Positions 1-8,824 of a stretch of DNA of 64,000 bases are shown piece by piece. The notes below the pieces were generated by a model that worked only from the letters and a program-made list of their open reading frames with translations, was not told where the DNA came from and did no database searches. Every line of letters starts with the position of its first letter. Position 1 is the first letter of the stretch. The position numbers and the translations under genes are program-made. This DNA is from Flavobacteriaceae bacterium (lineage in GTDB: Bacteria > Bacteroidota > Bacteroidia > Flavobacteriales > Flavobacteriaceae), in the NCBI GenBank assembly GCA_030148025.1, contig JASBUG010000029.1, forward strand, positions 124,001 through 188,000. Reading direction: 5' to 3'.

Positions 1-1529
1 TGCCTGCAGATCATATTTTAGATGGAACTGGACGTCTAATGAATCGTAAAGAGGTATTTAGTAAAAAAATGATGAAGCGTTATGAAGAGGCTAAAAAATC
101 ATACGATAAGCCTGTGATGATCGTAACTCAAGAAGAAGCTGAAGCTGCTGAGAAAACTAAATCTACTAAAAAGAAAACATGGAAGTTATATGCTGAAAAT
201 GTTCGTGATTTCGGGTTTGCAACATCTAGAAAATTAATTTGGGATATGATGGCTGTAAAGCTTGGTAGTAAAGATGTTATGGCAGTTTCAATGTATCCTA
301 AAGAAGCTAATCCGCTTTGGGAAGACTGGTCTACAAGAACAGTAGCTAGTACATTAGTTTCTTATTCAAGAATGACTTTTGATTACCCATACCATAAAGC
401 AATTTCAGTAAATGCACCAATGGGAATGGAATACCCAATGATTTGCTACAACTTTGGTCGTCCAGAAAAAGATGGCACAATTAGAGACCGTACAAAGTAT
501 GGAATGATTGGTGTGATTATTCACGAAGTTGGACATAACTGGTTCCCAATGATTGTGAATAGTGATGAGCGCCAATGGACATGGATGGATGAAGGCTTAA
601 ATACATTTATGCAATATATCGCAGAACAGGATTTTGGAAAATTACATCCAGCAGCATTATCTGAAGGACATGATAATTTCCCATCACGTCGTGGTCCAGC
701 TAAAAACATTGTATCTTATATGGGAGGTGATCAAGATTATATCGCTCCTATTATGAGTAAAGGTTTAAATACATACCAATTTGGTAATAATGCATACGGT
801 AAACCTGGAACAGCATTAAATATTTTACGTGAAACTGTAATGGGACCAGAGTTATTTGATTATGCTTTTAAAGAGTATTCTAGACGTTGGATGTTTAAAC
901 ACCCAACTCCTGAAGATTTCTTTAGAACAATGGAAGATGCTTCTGCAATGGATCTAGACTGGTTCTGGAGAGGATGGTTCTTTACAACAGACTGGGTTGA
1001 TGTAGGTGTGAAAGAAGTTAAAAAATTGTATGTAACAAATCTTACTGATAAGCATGCAGATGAGATTGTTAAAAGATATGGTATTAGTAAAGAGCAAATG
1101 CCTCCATTAGTATCTCTAGTTGAAGAGGGAAGTGATGAGTTTAATGAGAAAATGAAAAATGGAACTTTATTAGATAACGCTTCAGTTTTAAAGGAGTATT
1201 TAATGGATAATTTTACTGAAGAAGAGCGTAAAAACATTAAATCTCCTAAGTACATTTATAATGTTACTTTTGAAAAACCAGGAGGTTTAGTGATGCCTTT
1301 AATTGCTGAGTACACTTATGCAGATGGAACTAAAGAGCGTATCCATTACCCAGCAGAGATCTGGAGATTTAATGATAATCAAGTTAGCAAATCAATAGCT
1401 TCAGAAAAAGAGATTGTTTCTATTGTTGTAGATCCAGACCTTGAAACTGCCGATGTTGATACTTCTAACAACTCTTGGCCAAAAGAAGTGAAGCAAAGTA
1501 AGTTTGATCAATTCAAGAGTAAAAACTAA
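1..1529 (+). CDS. M1 family zinc aminopeptidase, 3' part (5' truncated by window edge)
   Basis: The reading frame is already open at base 3, so the gene begins outside the window; the first internal ATG is at 39. The zinc site is plain: HEVGH at bases 522-536, then 18 residues, then the third ligand Glu in WMDEGLN (591-593), the gluzincin HEXXH-X18-E pattern. Upstream, MGMEYP stands where M1 enzymes have the GxMEN substrate-binding motif. The rest is the helical C-terminal domain. Family members remove N-terminal residues from peptides; with the N-terminus missing I cannot see a signal peptide, although flavobacterial members are usually exported. A strong terminator follows at 1550. Confidence 0.9.
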   Translation, partial: PADHILDGTGRLMNRKEVFSKKMMKRYEEAKKSYDKPVMIVTQEEAEAAEKTKSTKKKTWKLYAENVRDFGFATSRKLIWDMMAVKLGSKDVMAVSMYPKEANPLWEDWSTRTVASTLVSYSRMTFDYPYHKAISVNAPMGMEYPMICYNFGRPEKDGTIRDRTKYGMIGVIIHEVGHNWFPMIVNSDERQWTWMDEGLNTFMQYIAEQDFGKLHPAALSEGHDNFPSRRGPAKNIVSYMGGDQDYIAPIMSKGLNTYQFGNNAYGKPGTALNILRETVMGPELFDYAFKEYSRRWMFKHPTPEDFFRTMEDASAMDLDWFWRGWFFTTDWVDVGVKEVKKLYVTNLTDKHADEIVKRYGISKEQMPPLVSLVEEGSDEFNEKMKNGTLLDNASVLKEYLMDNFTEEERKNIKSPKYIYNVTFEKPGGLVMPLIAEYTYADGTKERIHYPAEIWRFNDNQVSKSIASEKEIVSIVVDPDLETADVDTSNNSWPKEVKQSKFDQFKSKN

Positions 1530-1549
1530 CATTTAGTTAATATACTATT

Positions 1550-1580
1550 AAAACCGACTTTTTTAAGTCGGTTTTTTTAT
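1550..1580 (+). terminator. Rho-independent terminator after the M1 peptidase
   Basis: An 11-bp perfect stem (AAAACCGACTT, 1550-1560, with AAGTCGGTTTT, 1565-1575) closes a TTTT loop and runs into a T tract. It lies 21 bases past the peptidase stop codon. Confidence 0.9.
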
Positions 1581-1599
1581 GGGTTTTAAATAGACTCAT

Positions 1600-1607
1600 T
1601 ATATTTG
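1600..1607 (+). promoter_or_regulatory. -7 promoter element of the tatA-like gene
   Basis: TATATTTG matches the Bacteroidota -7 consensus TAnnTTTG. It ends only four bases before the GTG start at 1612, so transcription would begin at or next to the start codon, implying a leaderless message. Confidence 0.55.
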
Positions 1608-1611
1608 CATT

Positions 1612-1899
1612 GTGATACAGCAAGCAACATTTTTATTTATTAGCGGAGCCGAAATTACTTTAATACTATTTATTGTAGTTATGGTGTTTGGAGCAGATAA
1701 GATTCCTGAAATTGCCAGAGGCTTAGGAAAAGGTATGCGAACACTTAAAGATGCCACTAACGATATTAAACATGAAATATCAAAAAGTGCTGAACATCAT
1801 GGTATTGATACCGATCTTGCTAAAGATATTAACGAGGAGATTGGTAAGGTTAAAGATGGACTAGACGATTTTACTGGTTCTGTAAAACGAAAGTTCTAA
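1612..1899 (+). CDS. tatA: Sec-independent translocase protein TatA/TatB-like
   Basis: A 95-residue protein with the TatA layout: one N-terminal membrane helix (about residues 11-28), the FG hinge (VFGADKIPE) and an amphipathic helix with the family signature IARGLGKGMRTLKDA, then an acidic/basic tail. TatA oligomers form the pore of the twin-arginine pathway for folded proteins in the inner membrane. The start is GTG; no in-frame ATG exists upstream of the membrane helix. A -7 box lies so close upstream that the mRNA may be leaderless. It converges with the O-methyltransferase gene, leaving a single base between them. TatA versus TatB cannot be decided from length alone. Confidence 0.88.
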   Translation: MIQQATFLFISGAEITLILFIVVMVFGADKIPEIARGLGKGMRTLKDATNDIKHEISKSAEHHGIDTDLAKDINEEIGKVKDGLDDFTGSVKRKF

Positions 1900-1900
1900 A

Positions 1901-2545
1901 CTAAATTTTTCTACTAATAGTTAAGCCATCTCTTACTGGTAACATCACAGTTTCAATTCTAGGATCTTCTTTCAGTAATTTATTGTATTCAATTAAAGCA
2001 GGTGTTGAGGTATCCTCCTTTTTAAATTTGGTTTCAAGTACTTTGCCACTCCATAGTACATTGTCTGATAAAATAATGCCTCCCGGATTGAGTTTGTCAA
2101 CGATTACATTAAAATAATTCACATAGTTTTCCTTGTCCGCATCAATAAATACCAGATCAAATGTTTTATCTAATTCAGGAATAATGTCTAAGGCATTTCC
2201 TAAATGCTGAAAAATAGAATCTCCATATCCTGATTTATCAAAATATTTACGCTGAAAATCATAGAGCTCTTCATTAATATCAATGGTATGAAGCTCTCCA
2301 TTTTTAGACATGCCTTCGGCTAAACATATAGCAGAATAGCCAGTGTAAGTACCAATCTCCAAAATAGTGGTTGGTTGAACTAGTTTAGAGATCATACTTA
2401 ACACGCGGCCCTGAAAATGCCCACTTAACATTCGTGGTTGCAGGATTTTTTGATTGGTTTCTCTATTAAGTTGTTGTAATAATTCTGGCTCATCCTGACT
2501 GTGAGCTACAACATAATCGTCTAGTTTTTCTGGTATAAAATGCAT
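1901..2545 (-). CDS. SAM-dependent O-methyltransferase (class I, caffeoyl-CoA OMT family)
   Basis: 214 residues, normal for the bacterial members of the cation-dependent O-methyltransferase family. The SAM-binding motif I is ILEIGTYTGYSA (about residues 60-71), followed by an acidic SAM ribose contact (HTIDI) and the FIDADKENY metal-binding segment; a third metal region, ILSDNVLW, follows. Such enzymes methylate catechol-type hydroxyls. The natural substrate cannot be read from the sequence. It lies 8 bases downstream of the peptide transporter gene on the same strand, probably co-transcribed. Confidence 0.85.
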   Translation of the reverse strand: MHFIPEKLDDYVVAHSQDEPELLQQLNRETNQKILQPRMLSGHFQGRVLSMISKLVQPTTILEIGTYTGYSAICLAEGMSKNGELHTIDINEELYDFQRKYFDKSGYGDSIFQHLGNALDIIPELDKTFDLVFIDADKENYVNYFNVIVDKLNPGGIILSDNVLWSGKVLETKFKKEDTSTPALIEYNKLLKEDPRIETVMLPVRDGLTISRKI

Positions 2546-2553
2546 AGATACTA

Positions 2554-4107
2554 TTAATGCACACCACCCATCATCTTTTTAATTAGTGGTGAAATAATAA
2601 TAGCAAATATACCAACAATTATGGTAATCACCCCGAAACTTGCGTAGACTGATACATATGAAAATAGTTGCTGAAAGTTATCACTATTTTGAGCGGCGAT
2701 TTCAGGAGTCACTCCAGTAATGGTTTCTACAATGCTTCTAAATATACCAGTTGAAAATACATTAGCATCACCATTGTTTACTGTAGTAAGTTTGGCAATT
2801 TTTCCAGCAAAGAAGTGACCGTAAAAGTTAGCTGAAAACCAAACCCCCATAATAAAGGCCACATATTTTAAAGGCGATAACTCAGTCATTTTTGATAAGC
2901 CGATTGGAGATAGAAATAATTCACCAACGGTTAGCACAAAATAGCCGCCAACTAGATACATCATTGATGTTTTTGCAAATTCATCAGCACTATGAATCGA
3001 TAATGCGAAGATCACAAATCCTAGTCCTAGTAGAAAAAGTCCCAAACCAAATTTTATAGCAGAATTAGGATTCTTCTTTACTTTATTTAAATATGCCCAG
3101 AGTAGTGAAAATGGAATGGCTAGAATAAAAATAAATCCTGCATTTATACTGTTAGTCCCAGCTGCGTCCATACCAACAAGATTTACATTCCTGTCGGCAA
3201 ACAACGTGAGTGAACTACCAGCTTGTTCAAAAATGGCGCAAAATAAAGTATACAGCAATGTGAAATAAACGGCAACCATAAGACGCTTTTTTTCTTTTGG
3301 TGTAACCGTAGTGAGTACATAAATTATGTAGGCAATTAATAGTATGGAAATAACCCAAACAAGATAGTGCTCAAATTCATTGAACTTAACTATTAGAGCA
3401 AATAAAGGCACCACAAGAACTGCCAAAACATTTATTAGTTGTCCTCTATTCAAACCAAACTGTTTCGTGTAATATGCTTTTTCATTTGTGATTAAACCTT
3501 TGTTTCCAAATACATCGGCTTTTAAGCCTTTTTGAAAAACGAATAATCCAAGTAGCATTCCTATTCCTGCTAATACAAAACCGTAGTGCCAGCCATAGGC
3601 TTCTGCAAACCAAGCACAGGCTAAAGGGGCAATAGCGCCTCCAAGGTTGATACCCATATAAAAAATGGTGAATCCAGAATCCCTCCTATGATCTCCTTTG
3701 TTATATAGATCACCAACAAAAGAGGAAATATTTGGCTTAAAAAAACCGTTCCCGACAATAATTAACCCCAAAGAACCATAAAAGAAGACAGGGTGCTCAA
3801 ACGAAAGAAAGAAATGACCAAATGCCATTAAAATCCCTCCAAGTAAAATGGCACGTCTAAATCCTAATATCTTATCGGCTAAAATACCTCCAAGCATTGG
3901 CGTAACGTACACTAAAGACATATAAGCAGCAAACACGCCAAAGGCCATATCGTCTGTAAACAATAGTTGTTTGGTCATGTATAAAACTAAAAGTGCACGC
4001 ATTCCATAAAATGAAAAGCGTTCCCATAGTTCGGCAAAGAATAAATATACTAACCCTCTTGGGTGTCCAAATACGTCTTTTGGAGTTTGTTCAGTAGCTG
4101 TTTGCAT
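2554..4107 (-). CDS. POT/PTR family proton-coupled oligopeptide transporter
   Basis: 517 residues with about 12-14 membrane segments. The N-terminal helix carries the family proton-coupling signature ELWERFSFYGMR (ExxERFxYY type). The loop GGILADKILGFRRA and the FYMGINLGGAIAP segment are the PTR2 signatures. It imports di- and tripeptides across the inner membrane with protons. Transcription is leftward, continuing into the O-methyltransferase. A flavobacterium that digests protein with secreted peptidases would use such a carrier. Specificity among POT subtypes is not resolvable here. Confidence 0.92.
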   Translation of the reverse strand: MQTATEQTPKDVFGHPRGLVYLFFAELWERFSFYGMRALLVLYMTKQLLFTDDMAFGVFAAYMSLVYVTPMLGGILADKILGFRRAILLGGILMAFGHFFLSFEHPVFFYGSLGLIIVGNGFFKPNISSFVGDLYNKGDHRRDSGFTIFYMGINLGGAIAPLACAWFAEAYGWHYGFVLAGIGMLLGLFVFQKGLKADVFGNKGLITNEKAYYTKQFGLNRGQLINVLAVLVVPLFALIVKFNEFEHYLVWVISILLIAYIIYVLTTVTPKEKKRLMVAVYFTLLYTLFCAIFEQAGSSLTLFADRNVNLVGMDAAGTNSINAGFIFILAIPFSLLWAYLNKVKKNPNSAIKFGLGLFLLGLGFVIFALSIHSADEFAKTSMMYLVGGYFVLTVGELFLSPIGLSKMTELSPLKYVAFIMGVWFSANFYGHFFAGKIAKLTTVNNGDANVFSTGIFRSIVETITGVTPEIAAQNSDNFQQLFSYVSVYASFGVITIIVGIFAIIISPLIKKMMGGVH

Positions 4108-4161
4108 CTGTTCTGTTTTTTGATTTTATAGGTTTATTTAAATAATGACAATGTTGATTAA

Positions 4162-5061
4162 TTAGCTAATGGTTAGAGGTTCATCGTCCCAAATCACATT
4201 AGTTATTTTCCATTCGGTATTGGTTTTAACCAATTGAAACATTTTGCTTCCTTTTTCAGAGAACTTCCGACCGTTTAAGTTGCCATTCTTTTGGTAGTGA
4301 GAAACTCGTTGTGCAATATGTCTGGTGATGGTAGTTTTCTCTTCTAATTCGTATTCTTCAAAATCTTGAAGCATCCCGTTTGTTAGTAGCTCTTCTCTGG
4401 GCGTGATAAAATTTTGTAGATCATAAGTCTCACATTGTCCATTGGTGTTCTTTACAATTGTAACTTGATCTAAACAGGTTTGGTGTAGAATATGTAGCTG
4501 AGGTTTTGAGTTTTTATTAGTAAAGGAGCTGAAGAACTTTTTAACCAAACGATCAATTTTTAACTTCTCTAAATCTAACTTGTACAGATTTGATTCTTGA
4601 TCATTTTGTATTTCGGTTTTGTAATAAGTCAAACCTAATTTTTCTATTAGTTTAATTGAGCTTGTGTTTCTCGGATTTGTGGCTGCTAATATTGTTTGGT
4701 AGTCGGTTGTGTTTATAACGTATTCTAAAATAGCTTTCGAAGCTTCATAAGCGTAGCCACTTCCTTGATAAGTAGGTGAAAAGGCAAAACCAATGTCGTG
4801 AAATGGTAAATGTTCTCTTTTAATTAGCGTGATAACTCCAATTTTTGTGTTATCTAAAAGTTCAACTACCCAATAGGTGACTTTATCATTAGAAATGATT
4901 TTTTCTATATAGTTGATCGCATCAGTATTGTTTCTAACATTTCTTTCGCCAATAAAAGTTAACCAACCTTTGGTATTGACCAATTCTTGAATAAAACGAC
5001 TATCATCGGTTTGTAGAGGTCTAAGGATTAATCTGTTCGTTTTTTGATGTTGATTGTTCAT
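4162..5061 (-). CDS. GNAT acetyltransferase fused to a C-terminal NTF2/SnoaL-like domain
   Basis: Residues 1-165 form a RimJ/RimL-type GNAT domain: it opens with TNRLILRPLQ, has the acetyl-CoA region IGFAFSPTYQGSGYAYEA (QGSGYA replaces the usual QGKGYG) and NTSSIKLIEKLG near its end. Residues of about 170-299 look like an NTF2-like (DUF4440/SnoaL) fold: alternating strands ending in TEWKITNVIWDDEP, the typical last strand of that fold. The two halves are known families; their fusion is less usual. It starts two bases after the stop of the NTF2-like lipoprotein gene and is probably co-transcribed with it. The substrate is unknown. Confidence 0.75.
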   Translation of the reverse strand: MNNQHQKTNRLILRPLQTDDSRFIQELVNTKGWLTFIGERNVRNNTDAINYIEKIISNDKVTYWVVELLDNTKIGVITLIKREHLPFHDIGFAFSPTYQGSGYAYEASKAILEYVINTTDYQTILAATNPRNTSSIKLIEKLGLTYYKTEIQNDQESNLYKLDLEKLKIDRLVKKFFSSFTNKNSKPQLHILHQTCLDQVTIVKNTNGQCETYDLQNFITPREELLTNGMLQDFEEYELEEKTTITRHIAQRVSHYQKNGNLNGRKFSEKGSKMFQLVKTNTEWKITNVIWDDEPLTIS

Positions 5062-5063
5062 TT

Positions 5064-5531
5064 TTAATTGTTTTGTACACTTTCAAAGGCTATTTTCCAA
5101 GAATCATCTGGTTGTTTTCTCCAGGCAACAATGTAAGTGCCTGCATTTTTTATAGTATCCTTGGTTTGTTTATTTATGAAAATTTCATTGAAGTAGTTAT
5201 GAGTGATTACCATGTCTTGTGAGCTTATGAAAGATGGCTTACCACGCTCTAGTAATTGTACGTTATAGTTTTTGTAAATATTCTTCCAAATAGCCTTGGT
5301 AGAATCCTTTGAAATTTTTCTGATAGGTGTATCTGGAAATACATTAGTGAATTCGTCCTCAAAAAAATCGATCCAATCGTAATCAAATCTTTCGTAAACT
5401 GTATAAAAGCTATCAAGTTTTGCCTCAATTTCAGTCTCTAAACTTTGGTTTTTATTTGTTGTTGAATGGTTTGTTTTTTGTTGGCATGCAAATAAACAGC
5501 AGCAAAGCACTGTAATTATGGAGAGTCTCAT
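5064..5531 (-). CDS. Lipoprotein with NTF2/SnoaL-like (DUF4440) domain
   Basis: 155 residues. The N-terminus has a lipoprotein signal (CCCLFAC, Cys at about residue 16), so it should be anchored in a cell-envelope membrane. The remainder resembles a single NTF2-like domain: a long first helix (LETEIEAKLDSFYTVYERFD), then strands ending in DDSWKIAFESV, comparable to the C-terminal half of the neighbouring GNAT fusion. No catalytic residues can be named. It sits between the alpha/beta hydrolase (15 bases upstream) and the GNAT fusion (2 bases downstream) in a tight three-gene leftward unit. Confidence 0.65.
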   Translation of the reverse strand: MRLSIITVLCCCLFACQQKTNHSTTNKNQSLETEIEAKLDSFYTVYERFDYDWIDFFEDEFTNVFPDTPIRKISKDSTKAIWKNIYKNYNVQLLERGKPSFISSQDMVITHNYFNEIFINKQTKDTIKNAGTYIVAWRKQPDDSWKIAFESVQNN

Positions 5532-5546
5532 AGGTGAAGTTATTTT

Positions 5547-6422
5547 TTAGTGTTTGTTGAGCCAATTCATAATTGTATCAATCATCTCAACGCGTTCTTC
5601 AACAAAGTTGTGATCAGATTCCAAAAGGATATAGTCTTTCTTATCTAGTTTATTGATCCAATGCTCATTTCTTTTTGAATCTTCTATGATAAGCACTTCT
5701 TTTTTACTTAGATGCTCGTTGTAGTTAACAATGTTGAACGTTTCTTTGTTATCTAATAATTCCTGCAAAAATTCATCAATATTGGTGTTGATCATGATCT
5801 GCTTTTTCATGTATGTTTTATAAGAGGTCAATTCATCCAAATGATTGTATTTTCCTATTCTAGTACCGTAATTAGATGAAGACAGTGCGATTATTTTTTT
5901 TACTGAATTAATTTGACTACCTGAAATTAAGGCAATGCCACCACCAAAACTTCTACCTATTAGTGTGAAATTATTAGGATCTATTCTTAATTCTTTAGAA
6001 ATTTCTGGATCACTAAAAAATGCAACGAGTTGTTCAATATCCTCTAAGCAATTGGAATAGCTGTAGTTTCCTTGACTTCCCCAAGCGCCTCTATGATTAA
6101 AAAGAATAGCGTTTTTACCATGTCTCCTTATTTCTTGTGCAGTATCAAAATTGGTGTCATTTCCAGGATACCCAGATATGAAAATCACGGTTTCTTTAGG
6201 TGATTCACCACTAGCAATTAAAGCATATCCAGCAATTGAGTCGCCTTTAATATTTATTATTAATTCTCTGTTGAATGCAGGAAAACTATTAGAGGTGTCT
6301 AGTTTAGTTATAGCGTCTTTATCAGGCGCTTCGCTTGTTGTTAGCTCGTTCGTTTTTTGCTTACATGCAAATAACAAAAGCACGAGAACAAGACTTGTAA
6401 TTAGTGTTTTTAATGTTGTCAT
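5547..6422 (-). CDS. Alpha/beta hydrolase lipoprotein
   Basis: 291 residues. A lipobox (LLLFAC, Cys at about residue 20) predicts a lipidated envelope protein. The nucleophile elbow is GRSFGG (GxSxG), preceded by an oxyanion-hole-like stretch VIFISGYPGN, an acidic candidate in EVLIIEDSKRNE and a late His in LLESDHNF, giving a Ser-Asp/Glu-His set. It belongs to the peptidase S9/BAAT-like hydrolases acting on esters or amides; the substrate is unknown. It is the first gene of a three-gene leftward unit with two NTF2-like proteins. Confidence 0.75.
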   Translation of the reverse strand: MTTLKTLITSLVLVLLLFACKQKTNELTTSEAPDKDAITKLDTSNSFPAFNRELIINIKGDSIAGYALIASGESPKETVIFISGYPGNDTNFDTAQEIRRHGKNAILFNHRGAWGSQGNYSYSNCLEDIEQLVAFFSDPEISKELRIDPNNFTLIGRSFGGGIALISGSQINSVKKIIALSSSNYGTRIGKYNHLDELTSYKTYMKKQIMINTNIDEFLQELLDNKETFNIVNYNEHLSKKEVLIIEDSKRNEHWINKLDKKDYILLESDHNFVEERVEMIDTIMNWLNKH

Positions 6423-6529
6423 GGTTTACAAATTATCCATAACAAAGAATACATAATGAGAGTTAACTACCTAGTGTTGTAGCTAATAATAACAAAAAAT
6501 AACAATTGTGAGTTTTTGTGACTCGGTAA

Positions 6530-7633
6530 TTATTGCTTTAAATATTCGGAAAGTAGTGCCTCGTCAATAACGATATTTTCTGGAAGAATACGTAAGCGGT
6601 ACTGACTTTCGCCAACAAAAGTTATGAGGTCTTTACGATGTAATTTGTCATCTTCATTTAAATTCAGAATACTATTTATGTTGTCTATAATTCTGGTTAA
6701 GTAAGTCTGACTTTTTATTTCTCCACCAGAATTTACAATGATGCATTGTTCATTTGCCTGAAGATGTTTTCTTCTGTAGGCAAAATTTAGGAGGTTTTTG
6801 TATTGAGTTGTTTTAGATCCAAAATCTATTCTTGCGTCATAAATACCTCTGGAAGGAATACTTAATTGTATAAGTGACCAGTCTATGAACTTAATGCGCA
6901 TTTCGTTGGGTTTTGGTGTATGTGCTAATTCAATAACCCAACTTGTTGCTAACACTAAAAATACGGCTACTAGTGATGTTTTGGTGATAATGCGTATGAG
7001 GTGGTTGTTGAATCCATCATCTAGTACTACAATTACATCGTGCAACTGCGAATAGAATAATAGAAAGATAACAATTACAGAAATTACAGCAACTAGTTTT
7101 AAGCCACGATACATAAAAGTTCTAAAGAACGAGATACCCATCAATATGCATAAGAATGTAGTAAGTAATACGTCTGGAATAGAAGTGATTTTAATACCGT
7201 TATAGACAGTGTTACCTATGGTGGAGGACAACACAATTGTAAGTGATGCAACAATTAAAATTATAACAGCAATGATCTTTACATTCTTTTCGTTTCTGTA
7301 AATAAATGCAGGAGCACTATGAAAATAATACAGTGCCAATAACCAAAACAGGTTGTTAATAGTAGATAACAGATTTACTCCAACTTGATAAGTAAGGGTG
7401 TCTGCGAAGGTGAAATAGTTAGCAGCATATGCCCAGATTCCTGAGAAGACCCATATTAACATTCCGAAGCTCAAGTATAGTAAACCACGATCCACACGTT
7501 TTACAGAATTACCTTCTTCTAATACCAGCCTAAAACGCTTTCTAATGTTGTAGTAAATAGCCAGAAGAAGGATCGCGCCAATAAGTGATATGCAAATATG
7601 TGATACGTTATGAAACTGGGTTACCTCGATCAT
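6530..7633 (-). CDS. Polytopic membrane protein with cytoplasmic C-terminal domain, function unknown
   Basis: 367 residues. About seven hydrophobic segments fill residues 10-235, spaced like a 7TM sensor-type module. A soluble tail of about 130 residues follows (from KFIDWSLIQLSI to the end). I do not recognise the family. The tail lacks histidine kinase, GGDEF or HTH motifs. Its start lies two bases after the stop of the ACMS decarboxylase gene, so it is probably the last gene of the kynurenine operon, which makes a role in sensing or transport linked to that pathway possible but unproven. Confidence 0.6.
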   Translation of the reverse strand: MIEVTQFHNVSHICISLIGAILLLAIYYNIRKRFRLVLEEGNSVKRVDRGLLYLSFGMLIWVFSGIWAYAANYFTFADTLTYQVGVNLLSTINNLFWLLALYYFHSAPAFIYRNEKNVKIIAVIILIVASLTIVLSSTIGNTVYNGIKITSIPDVLLTTFLCILMGISFFRTFMYRGLKLVAVISVIVIFLLFYSQLHDVIVVLDDGFNNHLIRIITKTSLVAVFLVLATSWVIELAHTPKPNEMRIKFIDWSLIQLSIPSRGIYDARIDFGSKTTQYKNLLNFAYRRKHLQANEQCIIVNSGGEIKSQTYLTRIIDNINSILNLNEDDKLHRKDLITFVGESQYRLRILPENIVIDEALLSEYLKQ

Positions 7634-7635
7634 GT

Positions 7636-8721
7636 TTATGACAGAATCTTATTTACAAGGTTTTGTTTTGCGGTTTGATCATCACCAAAAAGCCATTGCA
7701 ATACATTATCTTCCCACATTTCGTCTTTCTCTTGTTCGGTAATAATGTTTCTGTCAATCGCCAGATCAAGAATTTTTCCTGGATATGATGATTGCACATC
7801 GCTTTCCATTTCACCTAAGGGATAAGGATCATCTAAACCAATAAGCACTTGCTTAGAGGTTTGATTTTTTACCAGAAGTTCTAGTGATCCAGTATCATGA
7901 ACCAAAGTGTCGAAGAAGATGTTTTTATGTCCAACAGCTTTTCTTGGGTGTTCTTTACCTTCAAAAAGATCGGGTCTTCCATCAAATCCTTGAATACGTC
8001 TACCAAGATTCATTTGTGCTAACTGACCACCATGAGCAAAACAAATACGCATGTTAGGGTACTTTTCGTAATAACCATTTAAGGTTAAAAAGTGATAGGC
8101 ATCAGCACATTGTGCGAGCATCCAGATAAGGTGAAATCTCCAAGAGGTATTTTCCAGCTTGATAAATTTTTCACCATCGTAAGGGTGAATTTCAACTGCA
8201 AGATTGTATTTGTCGGCTAACTCAAAAATTGGCTCATTTTCTTCATCAAAAATGCAACGCCAAGTACCAATAGTATCCATGTAGTGAGTTGGTAAACACA
8301 ATAAACGCATGCCTAATTCTTCAACACAACGCTCAATTTCCCAACATGCACCTCTTACAAATCCAGGATGCACCACAAAACCTGTAGTGAATTTACTTGG
8401 ATTTTCATGTTGAACTCTGGCGTTAAAGTCATTTTGAAAACGAAGTGCTTGCTTCATTTCTTCTAAACGGAGTCCGTTACCATAAAGTTGTGATAGATTT
8501 AAAACTACTGCATGATCAATATTAAATCGATCCATCCATTCTAACTTCTCATTTAAGAAGAAACTTGAATCTGTTACAGGACGTTTCCAGTCCTTTTGTA
8601 GCATGAATTTTTTATCCTCGTCTACCCAAAAGATGCCTTTGTCTTTCATAAATTGAGGAATTTCCTCAGGGTAAGGAAGTAGGTGTGAATGACCGTTTAT
8701 ACGAAGTTTTCTTTTACTCAT
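7636..8721 (-). CDS. Amidohydrolase family, probable 2-amino-3-carboxymuconate-6-semialdehyde decarboxylase
   Basis: 361 residues of the ACMSD-type amidohydrolase family (PF04909). The metal-binding HxH is at His11/His13 in NGHSHLLP. Later come EIHPYDG, the FAHGGQ motif and GLDDPYPLGE, whose Asp corresponds to the conserved metal/catalytic Asp of ACMSD. The enzyme decarboxylates the unstable ring-cleavage product of 3-hydroxyanthranilate to 2-aminomuconate semialdehyde, diverting it from quinolinate. Placement directly downstream of the dioxygenase that makes this substrate supports the assignment. A repeat element separates the two genes. Confidence 0.85.
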   Translation of the reverse strand: MSKRKLRINGHSHLLPYPEEIPQFMKDKGIFWVDEDKKFMLQKDWKRPVTDSSFFLNEKLEWMDRFNIDHAVVLNLSQLYGNGLRLEEMKQALRFQNDFNARVQHENPSKFTTGFVVHPGFVRGACWEIERCVEELGMRLLCLPTHYMDTIGTWRCIFDEENEPIFELADKYNLAVEIHPYDGEKFIKLENTSWRFHLIWMLAQCADAYHFLTLNGYYEKYPNMRICFAHGGQLAQMNLGRRIQGFDGRPDLFEGKEHPRKAVGHKNIFFDTLVHDTGSLELLVKNQTSKQVLIGLDDPYPLGEMESDVQSSYPGKILDLAIDRNIITEQEKDEMWEDNVLQWLFGDDQTAKQNLVNKILS

Positions 8722-8734
8722 AATTTATTGCTAT

Positions 8735-8818
8735 GTCATACTGAGCGTAGTCGAAGTATCTTATTAGAGATTCTTCACTTACATCTCGACTACGCTCGAT
8801 GTGACAGTTTAGAATGAC
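8735..8818. repeat. 84-bp palindromic element (copy R1), GTCAT...ATGAC ends
   Basis: The element begins GTCAT (8735) and ends ATGAC (8818). It holds two hairpin cores: one with arms ATACT/AGTAT around GAGCGTAGTCGA (8738-8759) and one with arms ACAT/ATGT around CTCGACTACGCTCG (8781-8802). It fills the space between the ACMSD and 3-hydroxyanthranilate dioxygenase genes. Confidence 0.8.
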
Positions 8819-8824
8819 ATTATT

